This document shows, one piece after another, positions 31,735 to 34,113 of a stretch of DNA of 34,113 bases. The notes under the pieces were generated by a model, which saw only the letters and a program-made list of their open reading frames with translations, made no database searches and was not told the DNA's origin. This stretch comes from Candidatus Omnitrophota bacterium. Lineage in GTDB: Bacteria; Omnitrophota; Gorgyraeia; Zapsychrales; Fredricksoniimonadaceae. The stretch's first letter is position 1. Each line of letters starts with the position of its first letter. The translations under genes and the position numbers were made by a program. Location: assembly GCA_015233165.1 (NCBI GenBank), contig JADFYF010000016.1:1-34113 (forward strand), in the 5' to 3' direction.

Positions 31735-32586
31735 ATGGCTGAACACAAGTTTTCTTATAAAGAGGTCATCGGACACGGCTGGGCAATGACGAAGAAATAC
31801 TGGAGTAGTATTTTATTGATTGCTGTTATTTATATAGGGATCAATTTGCTAAGTGGAGTTGTGCAATATTTTGCGGGATCTGGTCCTATTCATCGGAATG
31901 AAATTCGCGAAGTTTATAAAGATTCTATTCAGGCAGATAAGTTTTATCAATATTTAGAGGATACAGGTTATATCGATAGATCCGGCAATGTTAAAGATAA
32001 ACTACAGAATGTCAAAGGTGAGGGGGACTTAGAATTGTCGTCGGATTTTGAGTCTCAACGTGGTCGTATTTATGATTTCTTAAATAAGTACCGTTATCGT
32101 CTGCCATTTCCAAGGGTTATCTTTTATGTTTTTACAGTAGGGATGTGGGTGGTGAGTATGCTTATGGGCATCGGGTTTTTGAAGGCCTATTTGAAAATTG
32201 CTCGTGATGAAGAGCCGGAAATTGCTGAATTATTTTCAAACTGGCGTATTCTTATTCCTTATTTGCTAGGCGCGCTTTGTTATGGGTTGGTCATTATGGG
32301 AGGTTTCATTCTGCTCATCATTCCTGGACTCATTTTCATGCTTATGTTTCAATTCTGTTTTTATTTAATTATTGATAAAGGGCTCGGTCCCATCAAGGCG
32401 CTTAAACGCAGTCGAGAGATTACCAAGGGTTCAAAAGGCCGTTTGGCCGTTTTAGGGATGCTGTTGATGTTGTTAAATATAGGTGGACTACTGTGTTTGG
32501 TGATTGGATTATTTTTTACTATTTCAATTAGTTCTATTGCGATGGCGTGTGTCTATGATCGTCTGGAAAAGACTTTTATAGTATAA
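31735..32586 (+). CDS. Multi-pass membrane protein, DUF975-like
   Basis: A 283-residue protein with AAAGGA 6 bases before the ATG. About 6 membrane segments are visible: one after KKYWSSILLIAVIYIGINLL, then one at about 127-150, and a group of three to four toward the C-end (GGFILLIIPGLIFMLMFQFC and GMLLMLLNIGGLLCLVIGLF). A long loop of about 70 residues is hydrophilic. The motif IIPGLIFMLMFQF and KALKRSREITKG are as in DUF975/YckC-type integral membrane proteins of unknown function. Confidence 0.75.
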   Translation: MAEHKFSYKEVIGHGWAMTKKYWSSILLIAVIYIGINLLSGVVQYFAGSGPIHRNEIREVYKDSIQADKFYQYLEDTGYIDRSGNVKDKLQNVKGEGDLELSSDFESQRGRIYDFLNKYRYRLPFPRVIFYVFTVGMWVVSMLMGIGFLKAYLKIARDEEPEIAELFSNWRILIPYLLGALCYGLVIMGGFILLIIPGLIFMLMFQFCFYLIIDKGLGPIKALKRSREITKGSKGRLAVLGMLLMLLNIGGLLCLVIGLFFTISISSIAMACVYDRLEKTFIV

Positions 32587-32630
32587 AGCATTAGATTCTT
32601 GAGGAGAGTTTTTTATCAAAGGAGTTTTTC

Positions 32631-33671
32631 ATGTCCACTTTTAAAGCCTATGGAGTTTTAAACGCCACATCTTCTTTAGCCCCTTTGCAAATTACTCGTC
32701 GTGAACCTCAGCCGCATGACGTTGCGATCAAGATTGCCTATTGTGGAGTGTGTCATTCTGACATCCATCAGGCCAGAAATGAATGGGGTAATTCTGTGTA
32801 TCCCATGGTGCCGGGTCATGAAATCGTAGGAACGGTCACGTCGGTGGGAGCAAAGGTGCGTCGATTCAAGGTGGGCGATAAGGTGGGAGTGGGTTGTCTG
32901 GTCGATTCCTGTCGTCAATGTCCTGACTGCAAGGAGGGTCTGGAACAGTTCTGTTCTCGTCCTATCTTTACGTATAACTGCCTTGAGCTTGATAACAAAA
33001 CTCCTGTTCAGGGAGGCTATTCATCCGGGATCGTGGTGCATGAGGATTTTGTTCTTCGCATTCCCGATTATCTTCCCCTCGACAAAACAGCGCCATTGTT
33101 ATGCGCTGGTATCACGACTTATTCACCCTTACGTCATTGGAACGCCGGCCCGGGTAAGAAGGTGGCTATTATCGGTTTAGGAGGCTTGGGCCATATGGCC
33201 GTTAAGATTGCCAGAGCCATGAAGGCGGAAGTCACAGTTCTCAGTAGAACCCTGGATAAGAAGGACGACGCTATCAAGCTGGGAGCTCACCATGTTTATG
33301 CCACCAATGACCCTAAGACATTTGAACATTTGGCGAAGAATTTTGATTTGATCATTAATACGGTTTCCGTCAAATTAGACTGGGGTGCCTATTTAGGGTT
33401 GCTTCAACGCGATGGCACCATGGTGCTTTTAGGCGTTCCCACGGATGCACCGCAGCTTCATGCCTTCTCGCTGATTATGGGTCGTCGCAGTTTGGCAGGG
33501 TCTTTAATTGGAGGGATTAAAGAAACACAGGAGATGTTAGATTTTTGTGGGAAGCACAACATCACGGCAGATATTGAAATAATTCCTATGGTTAAGATCA
33601 ACGAAGCTTATGAGAGAGTGATCAAGGCGGATGTGAAATATCGCTTTGTCATTGATATGGCGAGTCTTTAA
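32631..33671 (+). CDS. Zinc-dependent alcohol/aldehyde dehydrogenase (YahK/AdhC-like)
   Basis: A 346-residue medium-chain dehydrogenase of the cinnamyl-alcohol-dehydrogenase-like group. Catalytic zinc ligands are Cys41 ([11 protein letters not shown]) and His63 (VPGHEIVG). Structural zinc cysteines are C94, C97, C100 and C108. The dinucleotide loop is [16 protein letters not shown], followed by SRT, a loop that often fits NADPH. Members reduce a range of aldehydes; the natural substrate cannot be told. The Shine-Dalgarno AAAGGAG is good. Its stop abuts the next start without a gap. Confidence 0.93.
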   Translation: MSTFKAYGVLNATSSLAPLQITRREPQPHDVAIKIAYCGVCHSDIHQARNEWGNSVYPMVPGHEIVGTVTSVGAKVRRFKVGDKVGVGCLVDSCRQCPDCKEGLEQFCSRPIFTYNCLELDNKTPVQGGYSSGIVVHEDFVLRIPDYLPLDKTAPLLCAGITTYSPLRHWNAGPGKKVAIIGLGGLGHMAVKIARAMKAEVTVLSRTLDKKDDAIKLGAHHVYATNDPKTFEHLAKNFDLIINTVSVKLDWGAYLGLLQRDGTMVLLGVPTDAPQLHAFSLIMGRRSLAGSLIGGIKETQEMLDFCGKHNITADIEIIPMVKINEAYERVIKADVKYRFVIDMASL

Positions 33672-34113
33672 ATGGTGGAACATACTCTACAGATAACGAA
33701 ATTGTATGGTCTTGTTATTCTGATCGTTATGGTCTTTGTCGTCGATCCAAGCTTTGCCTTAGAGCCGGATCAGGAGACGGTGATGATTGTCTCGGCTATC
33801 GAGAAGCCTTTAAAGCTAACCTCTGCACAGGAAAAAGGGGTGATCGTTGTTTTTAGAGATTATTTCAGTCAGGTCGGTGCCCTTAGGGCGGAGGTAGGGA
33901 ATGAATCTAATTTACAGCAAAAAATAAAATATTTGCGTGAAGACTTAGATTCTAATCTGTCACATTATTTATCGGAAGAGCAAATGGCTGCATGGAAAAT
34001 ACAAATGGATCGTATGGCAAAAGAGTCCTCACCCAATACTCAAACAGCAAGGCCCGTAGAGCCGCAGACTCAAAATAACGACGACGTTCTTCAATCAGGA
34101 TCGCCTAAGATAA
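33672..34113 (+). CDS. Secreted hypothetical protein, 3' end beyond window
   Basis: At least 147 residues; the frame is open at the window's last base. Residues 1-29 form a signal sequence (LYGLVILIVMVFVVDPSFA). The mature part is helical (LKLTSAQEKGVIVVFRDYFS, then SHYLSEEQMAAWKIQMDRMA) with the LTxxQ-type repeat spacing of Spy/CpxP-like periplasmic chaperones, though this is a weak resemblance. A Gln/Pro/Thr-rich tail follows. It begins directly after the dehydrogenase stop, so the two are likely co-expressed. Confidence 0.65.
   Translation, partial: MVEHTLQITKLYGLVILIVMVFVVDPSFALEPDQETVMIVSAIEKPLKLTSAQEKGVIVVFRDYFSQVGALRAEVGNESNLQQKIKYLREDLDSNLSHYLSEEQMAAWKIQMDRMAKESSPNTQTARPVEPQTQNNDDVLQSGSPKI

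Noticed and set aside
1-34113. Mobile elements, CRISPR arrays, toxin-antitoxin or defence islands
   Set aside because: No transposase, integrase, direct-repeat array or recognisable defence gene was found on either strand.

Overview
The window is chromosomal DNA of moderate-to-low GC from a Gram-negative-type bacterium. The best pointer to lineage is a small basic protein (5839-6129) that matches, from memory, a short ribosome-associated-type family of the Planctomycetes-Verrucomicrobia-Chlamydiae group. With the ExeA-like ATPase/GspB-like pair, pilin-type remnants and YfhO-like membrane proteins, I infer an uncultured PVC-type lineage, most likely Omnitrophota-like. This is inference, not proof. 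I see no rRNA, CRISPR array, insertion sequence or phage module.

Layout. 1-2376: a large multi-helix-turn-helix protein with a sigma-factor-like front, an XRE-like middle and four tandem sigma-region-4-like units (5' end outside the window). 2410-5103: three coupled phosphohydrolase genes (HIT, dNTPase, GAF/HD-GYP). 5179-8609: SPOR protein, PVC small basic protein, SH3 protein, site-2 protease and aroB, mostly overlapping by 4 bases. 8599-9964 (minus): GspB-like and ExeA-like secretion/pilus pair, divergent from a membrane-anchored hypothetical, recO and a secreted nuclease. 11816-13884: a phosphofructokinase with mixed donor signature and an MbfA-type ferritin-VIT iron exporter. 13904-18102: hypothetical and secreted proteins, metY and a TauE-type permease, closed by a strong bidirectional terminator. 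18175-22173: a patchy accessory region with a secreted small protein, a gene with a broken start, slyX, a small beta-type protein, a LamG-zincin metalloprotease and two pilin-like remnants flanking a membrane protein. 22258-22530: tRNA-Thr, -Tyr and -Gly. 22586-29097: a surface-sugar cassette (GT2, two large GT-C-like membrane proteins, gpsA, TPR protein). 29123-34113: EthD protein, two paralogous L,D-transpeptidases around small unusual genes (PCP-reductase-like domain, DUF2237, Cys-rich lipoprotein), a DUF975-like membrane protein, an alcohol dehydrogenase and a partial secreted protein.

The most unusual signals are the multi-unit sigma-like protein, a repeated -10-box-8/9-nt-ATG arrangement suggesting leaderless transcripts, the exactly symmetric divergent promoter at 9965-10026, the LamG-zincin protein, the broken start at 18714 and the pilin remnants. 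I could not run any search, so family names rest on motif recognition by eye.
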